From Tranzscheliella williamsii (taxonomy: Eukaryota; Basidiomycota; Ustilaginomycetes; Ustilaginales; Ustilaginaceae), in assembly GCA_023212725.1 (NCBI GenBank), contig JALBYF010000083.1, forward strand, positions 1 through 64,000: 64,000 nucleotides of DNA, given 5' to 3'. This document shows, piece by piece, positions 20,659-31,400 of this stretch. How positions within the stretch are numbered: position 1 is the first letter of the stretch; each line of letters begins with the position of its first letter. Position numbers and translations under genes: made by a program. Under the pieces are notes generated by a model. The model did not search any database. It saw nothing but the letters and a program-made list of their open reading frames with translations, and had not been told where the DNA came from.

Positions 20659-23445
20659 TCAATCAAGATTGGCATTTTCGGATCTGATCCGGGCGGGAGT
20701 CATGATCTGGGAGGCGCGAGGCCTGAAGCCGAAGCTGCGCGCACTGTCCACGGCGGGCCGGCCGGCGTCGATACGGCGAGAAGGTGAAGAGGCTTTGGCA
20801 CCGACTGCACCGCTGGTAGCTGCGCAGGAGGGTCGTGCTGTCACGCGGTTGGGCAGTTTGGAGGGTAGGCTCGTCGCGGGGGCGTACTTGTTCGTTCTGT
20901 CCCCTAGCACCATGTCCTGTTTCAAAGGTAAGGGCAACGCCAGTGCGCTGGGACGAGGACGCAGTGTGGTGCCTAGCAGGGTGCTCTGCTGCGGGCCGAA
21001 TCCAGCTCTACCCGCACTTGCTGCGCCGGTCGGTGGCAAAGCGTCACCCGCTGTGGCGACCCGGCTGGACAAGCGGCTCATGCTTGCCCGCGGGGCGGCC
21101 GCTCTGCCACGAGCGGAAGCAGGTAATCCTTGGATCCTTGCGGTGCCACTACCAGCTGCCGATCCGAGTCCGTGCGGTTGCGAGACGCTCTTGGTCATCG
21201 CGGTCCTCGGTTGCAAGGGTGTTGTCGTCGAGGGCGCATGCGACCGTGCTGGTGGCGTTGTCAGAAGCGACTTGGACGGCGAGCGTGGCACACTTGGCTG
21301 CCTAGCCGTGTTCGTGGCGGCGCCGTCGGTCGAGGGTGTGATCGACGAGCGCGGGCGCGGGATTGATCCTGCCGCTCGCGCACCGGCTGCCGCAGGGCGA
21401 GCACTTGCTGCGACGCGGGTGGCCGCCTTGGGCGTCGACAGCCCCGACAGCGATCCCCTCGGCCGAGGAATCGCCCTGGCCGCAGCAACAGGTGTTGCAG
21501 CCGACGTGGCAGTGGCAGGCGCCGGATGGCCGCCGCGCCCGGGCGTCTCGGACAACCCCGGCTGCGAGGTAAGCAAAGATTCGCGCCGCCTCACATCGCC
21601 CGATACAGGCGGGCGTGTAGAGGTGAACGTGCTCTTTCGCCGCCCACGCACAGGGGTCTTTGCCGCATCCGCCGGGGACGTCCACCCATCCTCTACACCG
21701 CCACAGTCTACCCTACCGACAGCGGATGTCAACGGCGCCATAGTGACCGTGGCAGGAGTTCCGGCAACCGGACGGGCGGCGGCGCTGGTCTTGGTTGTAG
21801 AATTGGTTGCAGCCGCGGCCGAAACCGGTGTTCGGAGCAGCGTCGACGACGCCCGCGGTTTCATGAGCCGCGATGCCGCGGATGGTGTGGCGACGGACGC
21901 CGAGGTGGCGGATGTGGATGGCCTAGACAGAGCCAACTTGTGCACTCTCATGTCTCTCGCGAGGCCAGCCCAAGAAGGGTGGAACACTCTTCTTGGGGAT
22001 CCACCGGCAGCGCCAAGGGGTCGCGTGGCGCCGCCATTTACAGCTGGGCGGGCGGGGTGCGTGCCAACGGTCGTCGCTGCAGTCGAGACTCTTGGATGTC
22101 TCGGTAATTCTGTACGCAGACTGTCCAGAGCCAGATCTGCCACGGCCTGTTGATCACGCAACCGAGCTTGGGCCTTGGACCTTTGTGCAGCCCATTGGCG
22201 AACCTTTGTTGCACCATCATCGTCATCGTCATCGTCATCACTACTGCTGTCACCAGAAGCTTGAGCTCGCGCCTGGGTCAGACCAGGCCGAGCTTTGGAC
22301 TTGTCGACACTAAAACTGGCACTGCCAAATAACAAGGACGCTTCGCCGCTCTCGTCCATGATGTTGGGCAAACCGCCGCCCGAGCTGCCCAACAGCATCG
22401 AGGAAGATGCCAGGAAGGACCCGGTCAGGTTCAGCTCGATCGTGTCGTCGCCAGCCGCGTTCTTGACCACCCTGCCAACGCCCAGGGCGGCCGCGCTTCT
22501 CAGCTTCGACGGGCTTGTGCTCTGCCGACGTTCCCGCTGGCACGGCAGCTCCTCTGACTCCTCTTCGGGCACCATACTGCAACGGATTTTGGCCTTTCTA
22601 GGGCTTGTCCGACCTGTACTGCCAGCTTGGGAGGGCTTCGGCTGGAAACGGGCCCGCGCGCGGGCGATTTCGAAGCTGTCATCGATGGTGACATCGGCGA
22701 GCTCGCCCGCCCTGGTCATGAAGATGCTGTTGTCTTGGCCGAAGCTGTCGTTGATCAGAAGCTCGTGAGTGCCCGTCTGCTCCAGGTTCAGGCTCAGGTC
22801 GGACAGCTTGGCGCTGGGGCTGCTATTGCGGACAGCCCTAGCAGCTCTGGCTGGCGTGTCCCCGCCTCTACGAGGCGACTGTGCAGGTGGTGCGAGAACA
22901 AGGGGAGGCGATCGACTACGTCCGCGCTCAAGTTTACCGTCTAGAGACCCAGAAAGGTGTAGGGTAGCTGCTCCGTTGGAAGCGGGCTCGCAGCCTAGCG
23001 CCCTTGTCTGCTTGGTCGGCGAATACAAGGCGCACGAAGAGGCCTTACGCGGCGAAGCCTTGCTGGGCGACGTGCGTGGCGGTGGCATAGTGATCGAATC
23101 GAAAATCGCCGCCAGGGCCGCCTTTTCAGGCGAAATCGACTTGGTCGGCCCAGCTGGTGAAGCGCTCGAGCGAGTTGGTGTCTGGGGAGCTGCGACCGGA
23201 CTGTACGTAGAAGCAACCTGTCGTTGCTGGCTGGGACCGGCGTTTCCGTGCGAAGCAGTCATTGCTGCCATTGCCGGTGAGCCCGCCTTGATATCGGAGG
23301 AAGCTTGTAGGCTAGACGGCGACGGAGGAGCAAGTGCCGATAGCTTATTCGGCTGGCTGTACTCGTCAACGGGAGAAGCTGGCAGTGGCACGGCTTCCGG
23401 CAGGACTCCTCCGCTGCCGAGACAGCCCGTGTCGATGGCCTCCAT
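20659..23445 (-). CDS. 928-aa disordered Ser/Pro/Ala-rich protein with many CDK-consensus sites
   Basis: No known domain was recognised. The frame starts at ATG 23445 and is almost entirely low-complexity and predicted to be disordered. It carries a dozen or more S/T-P-x-K/R motifs (for example SPEK, SPSK, SPRK, SPTK, TPVR, TPGR, TPAR), the preferred CDK site. Other features are two paired motifs with DSF (INDSFGQDNS and IDDSFEIARARARF), an eight-Asp run, two IPRPR(G/S)S repeats, and LGDRTNKY near the C-terminus, which resembles the LGD-x-(S/T)N motif of some mitotic proteins. A role as a cell-cycle or spindle-associated CDK substrate is inference. A 504-aa frame on the other strand exists only because of GC content and lacks these ordered motifs. 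Confidence 0.7.
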   Translation of the reverse strand: MEAIDTGCLGSGGVLPEAVPLPASPVDEYSQPNKLSALAPPSPSSLQASSDIKAGSPAMAAMTASHGNAGPSQQRQVASTYSPVAAPQTPTRSSASPAGPTKSISPEKAALAAIFDSITMPPPRTSPSKASPRKASSCALYSPTKQTRALGCEPASNGAATLHLSGSLDGKLERGRSRSPPLVLAPPAQSPRRGGDTPARAARAVRNSSPSAKLSDLSLNLEQTGTHELLINDSFGQDNSIFMTRAGELADVTIDDSFEIARARARFQPKPSQAGSTGRTSPRKAKIRCSMVPEEESEELPCQRERRQSTSPSKLRSAAALGVGRVVKNAAGDDTIELNLTGSFLASSSMLLGSSGGGLPNIMDESGEASLLFGSASFSVDKSKARPGLTQARAQASGDSSSDDDDDDDDGATKVRQWAAQRSKAQARLRDQQAVADLALDSLRTELPRHPRVSTAATTVGTHPARPAVNGGATRPLGAAGGSPRRVFHPSWAGLARDMRVHKLALSRPSTSATSASVATPSAASRLMKPRASSTLLRTPVSAAAATNSTTKTSAAARPVAGTPATVTMAPLTSAVGRVDCGGVEDGWTSPADAAKTPVRGRRKSTFTSTRPPVSGDVRRRESLLTSQPGLSETPGRGGHPAPATATSAATPVAAARAIPRPRGSLSGLSTPKAATRVAASARPAAAGARAAGSIPRPRSSITPSTDGAATNTARQPSVPRSPSKSLLTTPPARSHAPSTTTPLQPRTAMTKSVSQPHGLGSAAGSGTARIQGLPASARGRAAAPRASMSRLSSRVATAGDALPPTGAASAGRAGFGPQQSTLLGTTLRPRPSALALPLPLKQDMVLGDRTNKYAPATSLPSKLPNRVTARPSCAATSGAVGAKASSPSRRIDAGRPAVDSARSFGFRPRASQIMTPARIRSENANLD

Positions 23446-23959
23446 CCTTGCAGCTCTAAGCAGTACAGCGGGCAGCAGTTATTGTGTAGCGGCGCCAAGC
23501 GTTCGGAGTGTACCTGTAGTAGACCAAGTGACGAGGCTGGCTCAGGGCGGCAGCGAGCAAGATGGCAACGCTGAAGAGCCGGCTTGGGTATGGAGCGGTG
23601 CTTGCAGTCAAGTGGCCCAACCCACAGACTGCAACAAAACATGCCTAACACCCTGCAGTTCGCTTCGCGCAACGTTCGCGAGTGCAACACACGTGATATC
23701 CACTGGCTTCACCTTAGGCCTGGCTCAAAGCAAACGCTTTTTCGAGCCAAGTCATAGAGTCACGTGTGAGTTGGATCAGACATGGCCTGTTAGGTCGATG
23801 ATGGTGAGTATGCACGCTTGCAGAGCGCCGCATGGCTGCCAGAAAGTGGAGGCAATCCCTCAGCCTGTGCACCCTTCTGACAGTCTGCTTACTCACACCC
23901 TTGGCGGCAGACAACGATGGGCGTCAGTGTAGCTAGGTATAGGCAGCTACCGGAGCAAG
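23446..23959. other. divergent promoter region
   Basis: This separates the 928-aa gene (minus) from the HMCES-like gene (plus). Frames extend across it, but without motifs or codon bias. It presumably holds both promoters. Confidence 0.4.
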
Positions 23960-25345
23960 ATGTGCGGTCGATTTGCTAACGCGCAGCCCGCGCCGCAGTA
24001 CCGCAGCGCTGTGCGGGAACAGCTGCCGGCCCAGCGGCAGCCTACGCCGGCCGATGACGCTGACGCTTACACGCCCACGCACAACGTTGCGCCGCAGACG
24101 CGCTCGCCCGTCGTCCGTCGTGAGCTGGGCTGGGAACGAGAGCGGCGGCTGCATGCGCTTGGCCACGCGCCCACGGCCGAGGAGGCGGCGCCGCAAGTCA
24201 TCCTGCAAACCATGAAGTGGGGTCTCATCCCGCGTTATCACAAGACCCCGCCGAACGCTTCCGAAGCGTACAGGACGATCAATGCGCGCGACGACACCAT
24301 CCTCGCGCCACAGCGGTCCATGTGGCATCCCCTGCTGCCGAGCCAGCGTTGCGTGGTCTTTGTACAGGGCTTCTACGAGTGGCAGAAGCGCGGCGGCGAC
24401 GGCCATACTGGTGACAAGGTGGAGCGGATCCCCCACTTTGTCGCAATGAAAGAGCCAGGGCTCGGCCGCGTAGACAAGGATGGCCAAGAGAAAAGATTGA
24501 TGCCCCTCGCAGGCCTCTACGAGCGTGTCAAGTTCCAGGACCAGGAGCAACCCCTCTACACCTTTACCATCGTGACCACGGCCAGCAACGACCAGCTCGG
24601 CTTCTTGCACGATCGCATGCCCGTAATCCTGCCCACGCCCGAAGCCATCGGCACCTGGCTGGGCCTCGGCCACGAGGGCCCCAAGGACGACCCTGACAAT
24701 ACCTGGAGCATGGAAGTCGCGAAGTTGCTGCGGCCGCTCAAAGCAGAGTTGGACTGCTACAAGGTCCCGCGCGAGGTCGGCAAGGTGGGCAACAACGACG
24801 CGAGCTTCATCCTGCCCATCGAAGAACGCAAGGACGGCCTTAGGGCCTTCTTCGCCAAGCAGAAGCCCGCACCGCCAGTGACCGCTGATGCTGCGCGCCA
24901 GAAACAAGAAAACCACAGCATCAAGCCAGAAGATGGCGCATTGGATACGTTTCACGAGGAGGATAAACTGGCGGCCTCCGACGAGGACGACAAAGCCCTA
25001 GTAGCCGCGCACGACACGGAGGAGGATGTGCGCGCCGAGCAGGAGGAGGCGGACCGCAAGCTCGCCGAGCGACTGCAGGGGGAGATGGAAGCGGGCCAGA
25101 GCGACGAAACGGATCGCCGCGGCGATGGCGCCGTGCACGGCGGCGAGGTTGGCGACGGCTTTGTGGTTCCGGACGCGGATGCCGGCTCGAGCCGCTTTTC
25201 GCCCGAGCCGTACCGGCCGCCGCGCTCGCCGCCCCGGCCACACGGCGGCTACTCGCGCCAGCTGCCGCCACACCCGAAATCGCCCCCCAAGAAGCCCCCG
25301 GCCGCAGACATCCGCTCTTTCTTCTCGCCCAAGAAAACCGTCTAG
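23960..25345 (+). CDS. HMCES/SRAP-family abasic-site DNA-protein crosslink protein
   Basis: SRAP proteins shield abasic sites in single-stranded DNA by forming a thiazolidine crosslink through Cys2 after removal of Met1. All key residues are present: Cys2 (MCGRF), Asn108 (TINARDDT), Glu140 (GFYEW) and His217 (LHDRMPVIL). The catalytic domain covers about 1-285. The 461-aa protein has a long acidic then Arg/Pro-rich tail. The extreme C-terminus contains AADIRSFFSPKK (448-459), which fits a PCNA-interacting PIP box (x-x-x-I-x-x-F-F) except that the usual Gln is Ala, and it carries basic flanking residues as strong PIP boxes often do. Human HMCES also uses a C-terminal PIP box at replication forks. 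Single exon. The 110-nt gap to the converging TPR gene implies overlapping 3' ends. Confidence 0.93.
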   Translation: MCGRFANAQPAPQYRSAVREQLPAQRQPTPADDADAYTPTHNVAPQTRSPVVRRELGWERERRLHALGHAPTAEEAAPQVILQTMKWGLIPRYHKTPPNASEAYRTINARDDTILAPQRSMWHPLLPSQRCVVFVQGFYEWQKRGGDGHTGDKVERIPHFVAMKEPGLGRVDKDGQEKRLMPLAGLYERVKFQDQEQPLYTFTIVTTASNDQLGFLHDRMPVILPTPEAIGTWLGLGHEGPKDDPDNTWSMEVAKLLRPLKAELDCYKVPREVGKVGNNDASFILPIEERKDGLRAFFAKQKPAPPVTADAARQKQENHSIKPEDGALDTFHEEDKLAASDEDDKALVAAHDTEEDVRAEQEEADRKLAERLQGEMEAGQSDETDRRGDGAVHGGEVGDGFVVPDADAGSSRFSPEPYRPPRSPPRPHGGYSRQLPPHPKSPPKKPPAADIRSFFSPKKTV

Positions 25346-25455
25346 CACTGCGCCTCCCCCACACTGCGCCGCGGGCGGACGCTGCCGGTCGCACTTGGAA
25401 GTCCTTGTACAAATTGCGTGGTGTGCTGTGTGAAAGCAGGGTGTCTACAGCGGTG

Positions 25456-28400
25456 CTACTGTGGGTTGGGATTGGGCGCGCCGGGGCGGCGGATGTGGAC
25501 CGGAGTGCCGGCGGGGCGTGGCTTCTTGGCGCCGCCCTGCGTGGCGGTGTCGGGGGTGGTGGGGTGGGTGGGGAGGCCCTGTGCGCTGAGTTTGCGCTTG
25601 GCGCCAGCGGATTGTGCGGGGGCGGGGGCGGTGCGACCGCCGCGCGCTGCGGCGTGCGCGATCCGGGTGCCGCCACGCCCGGCCGCGCCGCGGATCGACG
25701 TGGGAGTTGCGCCGCTCGCGGCCGCCGGGCCTGTGGGCACCGGCTTCGCGCCCGCTACCGCGGCAGCGGGCCGTCCTGCAGCCCCGCCGCGCCCGCCGCG
25801 CGGCCCCGTCGCTCCACCGCGGCCAAACACACCAGGCCGCGTCGGCAACCCACCCGCGCCCGCACCCACGCCCTCGGCGTCACCCGCCTCGCCCTTGAGC
25901 TGCGCAATCTCGCCGCTGAGCTTGGCAATCTTGTTGTCCTTCTGCTTGATCATCAGCTGATTGCGCAGGTTCGCCTCGTTCTTGCCCGCCTCGAACCGCG
26001 CCTTGGCCGTCTCGTCGTACTGCGCCTTGAGCTCCTGCTCGCGCGCGGACACCGCCGCTGCGATCGCGTCCTGCACCGCCGCCTCGCGCTCCTCCTCGAG
26101 CGCCTTCAGCCGCGCCTGCACCTGCCCCTCGACATCCCCACCGGCACCGCCGCTCGTCGCCCCCGCCGAGGCCCCGCTTTGCTGGCCGCGCGCAAACGCC
26201 TGCTCGACCGCGGTCGCCTGCAGATCGGCATACTTTGAGGCGAGCGAGACCTCCAGCTTGCGCAGCTCGTCTTGATGCGCCGCTTTGAGCTGGGCTGTGT
26301 CAGGTGCGGAGCCGGCAGCCTCAGTGTGGGCGTCGCCCGCACCGGCCAGCTGCGCCTCTAGCTCCTGGATCCTGGTCTCGGCGGCATGCAGCTTGGTCTG
26401 CAGGTCCGCCACTTTGATCCTCAGCTCCTCGACCGAAGCGTTCTCGCCCGCGCCGCTGTCAGCCGCAGCGGCGGCCACGCGCGCCTGGACCGCCGTCTCG
26501 ATGGCGGCGGCGTTGTTCTCGGCAAAGTCGTGCTTCAACTGGATGATGGTTTCGTCGCGCTGTTTCACCTCGGCCTCCGCCGCCCGCTGGTTGCGCAGGA
26601 ACTCGCGGCCCTTCTGCAGATGCTTGTCGCGTGCCGCTGCGATCGCAGCTTTCTCCGACTCGAGCTGAGCCTTGATCTCGTCAAACTGCTTCTGCGCTTC
26701 CTGGACTGCCGCTTCCACCGCCGCTGCCTGCTCTGCCCGCGCTGCCTCTGCAGCGTCTGCGTCAGCAGGCTCTGCTTTGGCAGTCGGGGCGGAGCTGGGT
26801 TCCGCAGGCGTGAACTCGGTGGCGGCAGGGTTCATGGGCGCTGCCGGAGCAGCAGAAGCCTGGTCGTCGAGCTGCTGTTTCAACGCGTCCCTCTCGGCCT
26901 CCAGCTCCGCTACGCGCGCTTCATGTGTGGCGATTGCGTTTTGGTAGGCTTGAGCCTCGTCTTGCTTCTCCTTCTGCAGCGCGTTCAGCTTGTCCTGCGC
27001 CTCGGCGACCTGCTTCCGCTCCTGAGCGATTCGCGCCCGGACCTGCTCCCTCAGCTTCTCGAAGTTGCCCTTGGCAGTAGCCAGTTCCGCCTGGACGCTC
27101 GCGGTCGCTGCCTCCTGCTCCTGCAGCTTTTTGCTTATCTCGTCGACCTTCTGCTGCGCCTCGGCCCGCTGTTGCTCCACCTTTTGCATCTCTTCGCTGA
27201 TCCCGTGGGTCTGCAGCAGGGACTGGGCCCGCGCCTGCCATCGCTTGTTGTCCTCGCGCAGAACGTTGAGCTGTGCTTGCGAAGCTTCAAGCTCGATCTG
27301 CGCGTTGTGAAGTTGCTCCTTGACGGGCTCCAGCTGCGTGTCGGCGGATGTCAATTGCGCCTCGAGCTCCGCAGCTTGTGCTTTGTATCGCTCGGCCTGC
27401 TCTTGTAGCGTGCTGTGGCTTTCTCGCAGCTCGTTCAGCTGGTTGATCTTGTCCAGCAGCTCGGTATGGTGGCTGGCGCTCGAGGGAGCAGCAACATTGC
27501 TGGATCTTTCCAACTCTAGCTCCGAGCGAGTTTCGGCCAGACTCTTATTGACGTGCTCGAGCGTCTGCTTCAGCCGGGCTGTCTCCTGCTTGTTGAGCTC
27601 CATCTGCAGATCAACGATCTCCTTTTCTCGACGAAGGTAGTTGACCACTTCGTGAAGCTCCTCGACACGTCGCTTCATGACGGTAGCGGAGAGTTCGGTG
27701 CCAGTGACGGCCGTCTCCTCCTTCTTGATAGCCGTCTCCTCCGAGCCGCCAGCCGCTGTGCTCGCCTGCGGATCGGTATCTACGGCGGAGGAAGCCACTA
27801 CATCGTTGCTTGCCTCTGTTGCAGCCGGATCGGTGGCCTCGACGTGTACTCCATTGTTGGTGGCGCCACCGTCCGTGTTACCGGCGCCGCCTGTCGGGTG
27901 CTCGACTTCCATCGCATCCTCAGCCGAGGCGAAAGGAGCAGAGGCAGCTTGTCTGATCTGGTTAGCTTGAGCATTCACAGTCTCGAGGTGGGAATGCAGG
28001 ATTTGGTTCTGTGTTGTCAGGTCGTCGATCCGTCGCTGTAAGTCAGCTTTCTCCCTTTCGAGGGTGTGACGAACGTTGTCCCAGCCGCCCTTTTCGCGGC
28101 CCCACTCGGCTTCAGCGAGGTCCTTTGCACTCCGTAGCGAGCCTGCCTCCTGCCGAGCCCTGCTGAGTTGTTCCCGAGCCTCGTTCAGTTCGGCTGTCAG
28201 CGTCTCTCGGATCTTTTCAACCTCCTTTAGCTTCGTTTCGGCATCTTTGGCGGCCTTGACGTGTTTTCGGATCTCGACCTTGACATCCTCATGTTCTACT
28301 TTGGCTCGCTCTTCGACACTGCCAAGCTCGGTAATGGCGTCCTCGAGCGATTTCTTTTCTGCCTGGAAGGTGGCCCTCTGGCTGTCGATCTGTGTCCGGA

Positions 28401-31400
28401 GATCCTTTACTTGTGAATTAGCAGTGTCGAGCTCCGTAGTGGCAGTCTGCATCTGCGCCTTGAGCCCCTCCACCTCGCTGGCCGTGGCGCTGAGCTCCGC
28501 TGTAGACCTAGCTTTGAATTCTTCGTGCTCCTGAGTAAGTTGAGTGAGGGCAGCATGCTTCTCGTTGGCTTGTGCCAAAGCCGCCTCGACCTGCAGTCTG
28601 CACCTTTGCACCTCGACCTGGGCGGCGGCTCGTCCTGCCTTGAGGTCAGCCAGCTCAATTTCGAGCTGCTCCTCGCGCGACAATTGATTCTCAGTCTGAG
28701 CACGGAAGGCACTCGGATCGCGGGCAAGCTGATCTCGTCGCTCGTAGATGGCTAGCTTTTCTTTGGTGGCGTCGAGTTGCTTCGTAAGGTCCTCCACGCG
28801 TAGCTGCGTGTGGTCGGCGCTGGTACGCGCAACCGCAAGGGCCTCTCTGGCGTTGCTGAGCTCCGAACTGGACAGCTCGATCTTAGCCTGAAGGTCTCTA
28901 TTTTCGATCTCGCGACGCAAGCTGAGCTGGCGGTAGAGCTCCTGTTCGTTCATGAGTCGGCTTCGCATGTCCTCATTGGCATCCTGTGCCCGTTTCAGAT
29001 CTTGCTCCAACCGTGCTGTGGACTCCTTACCCCGCTGTTCCAAATCAGCCTGCATCGCTTGGGTACTTCGCGCCAAGTCCTGCAGATTGCTACGCTCGAT
29101 CTGCATCTGGCGATTGTCTTCAAGCAGCTTGTTCTCTGAGGACTTCCAAACATCTTTCTCAGCCTGAAGATTGGCCACCTGGGTACGAAGCTGCTCCACC
29201 GCAGAACGGTTCTGGATGAGCTGCTCTTCGATGGTTTGCGCAGCGGCATCCTTGCGAGCCAAGTTTTCCTGCAAGCTACTGGCTCTTCTCGATAACTCCT
29301 CTAGATCAGCCTTTTGCAGCTCGAAGGTCCTCTGCAGGTTGTTGTATTTCTCTTCGGCCGACTGCCTGAGCGCCTGTTCACGTGCTGAGGTCACCGTGAC
29401 CTTGCTAAGTTCGACCTGCAATGTGCGAATCTGTTCTTGCGATCCAGCAATGTTCGCCTCGGACTCCTTCCTGAGATGGTCGTACTTGAAGCGAAGGGCA
29501 TCGTAGTCCGAAGAGGGCATGCCAGCAGCGCTCGGAGTTACTCCCGCGGATGATGAAGCGCCCTGACCCGCGCCAGCATCTTGGCTTCTCCCGCCCGTGG
29601 CACAGAGTTGACGGAAGAGGTCGCGCTCCTTCGAGACCTCCTCTACTTTGGATCGCTCGTTTCGTATCTCGTTTTCGAGGCGAACAATGAGATCTCGCGC
29701 CTCGCTGACCGCCTCGTCTTGGTCCTCGGCTAGCCTAGCTTTGTAGTTGCGCTCTTCTTCCTCCATTTTTTCGCCGAGCTGCCGCGTCACTTGAAGCAGG
29801 CGTGCGTTCTGCGCACACAGCTGAGTAAGAGATGCAAAGGTGACGAGCTCCGATGTAATGACAGCTTGCGTATCTGATTCGGGGCCGGTTTCGGGCAATG
29901 GGGCGATCTGATCCAGCTGCGGGAGCAGACTTCCATCATCTTCGAGACGAGCACCAGCGTCAGGGTCATCGCGGATGATGAGGGCTTTGGTCAGCTCGCG
30001 CACTTGACGGCCAAAGTCAGCTAATTGTTGAGACATGAGGCTGTTCTCTCGGCTACCCCTATCTAGGTCCAGCTTGAGTCGATGCGCTTCGGCCTTGACC
30101 TCATCCCGTTCTTGAGAGGCGAAAGCGACCTGCCGGAGCACATCCTCAAGGTCGCTAGACAGACGCTCAGTCTCCTCCCTCTGAGCTTGCAGCTGCGGCG
30201 CCCGATCTTGCAGCTCGTCCATCACCTGTGCAAGAACTTGCGTCAGTCGGTTACTCTCGAGCCTCTCGCGGCGGAGCTCTTCCTGCGTCTTGGCAAGCTC
30301 CATGTAGATCTGGCTGAAGCTCTTGCCACTCTTGCGGATCCTATTGGCGATCTCAGCAGTAGGCGAAATGCCGATGCCGTTAAACGAAGTAGCAGTCCCC
30401 AACAGGCCTCTCCGTGGTGTGGAAGCTATACTGCGCGTGTCGAAATCGTTATCCGGTTCACTGAGTGTATCAAAAGTCTTATCACCATCCGCATTCTCTC
30501 TTTGCTGCCCAATCCCAACCCCTTCGGCTAGGCGGTCCAACGCTTCCGAAAGCTCTTGGTTCTCCTTCTCAAGCTTTTGGCGAAGCTGTACCTCCTTCTG
30601 AGCTTCGGCGTAGGCGGATTCTTCTCGGATACGGCACTGCTCGAGCACGTCCTCCCATTGGTCATCGAGCTCAGAAATGCGACTAGTCGCATGTTCGGCC
30701 CGCCGCTCGAGCAAATTGACTAGCTGACTCTGTGTGTTGATTTCCGAGCGGAACGACTCTTCTTGGGCAGCTAACCGACTTTGCAGCTCGGCGATCTGAT
30801 CGGTACTTCTGTTCAGGCGGGAGCTGGTATCGTCGTAGGCCGCCTGCAGGGTTGTCAACTTGGATCGAGCAGCAGAGCACTCTTGCCTGGCAGAATCGAG
30901 GTCGGTCTGTAAGCCGCTGACTTCGGCTCTCTTCGAGGAGCGGAAGGAAGCAGACGCTTCGCTGACCTTGTTCAGTTGTTGATGTGCCCATTCTGCGTCC
31001 TTTTTGGTGAGCTGAAGCTCTTGCTCCAAGCCTTGTAGCTTGTATTTTGCGATGTTTTCTCTGCTCTGGCATTCTTGTACCGCTGAGGCTAACCGCGAGA
31101 TCTCTTGGCGTGCATCACGATTACGCGCCAGGAGCGAGTCGATCTCTTGGGCCTTGCGTGTGCTTTCCTCTCGCTCTCTTTGGAGGCTTCCAAGGATGTC
31201 GCGTTTCTCCTGCTCGACAGATTCTAGTCGACCGCGTATTTCAGCCGCTTGTCGAACGCCACTTTCGGTCGAGCTTTTGAGCGTTGTCAGCTGAGCTCTT
31301 ACACCAACAAGCTCGGCGGACATCCGATCCCTCTCGCTGGTGATGAGCTCTTTGGCGCTCCGCTCGGTTTCCACATCGGTCTTGAGAACAGAGATCTGGT

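Noticed and set aside
20639..23932. 504-aa and 387-aa plus-strand frames
   Set aside because: Antisense to the 928-aa protein, whose repeated SP/TP-x-K/R motifs are ordered and coherent; the plus-strand frames have no such structure.
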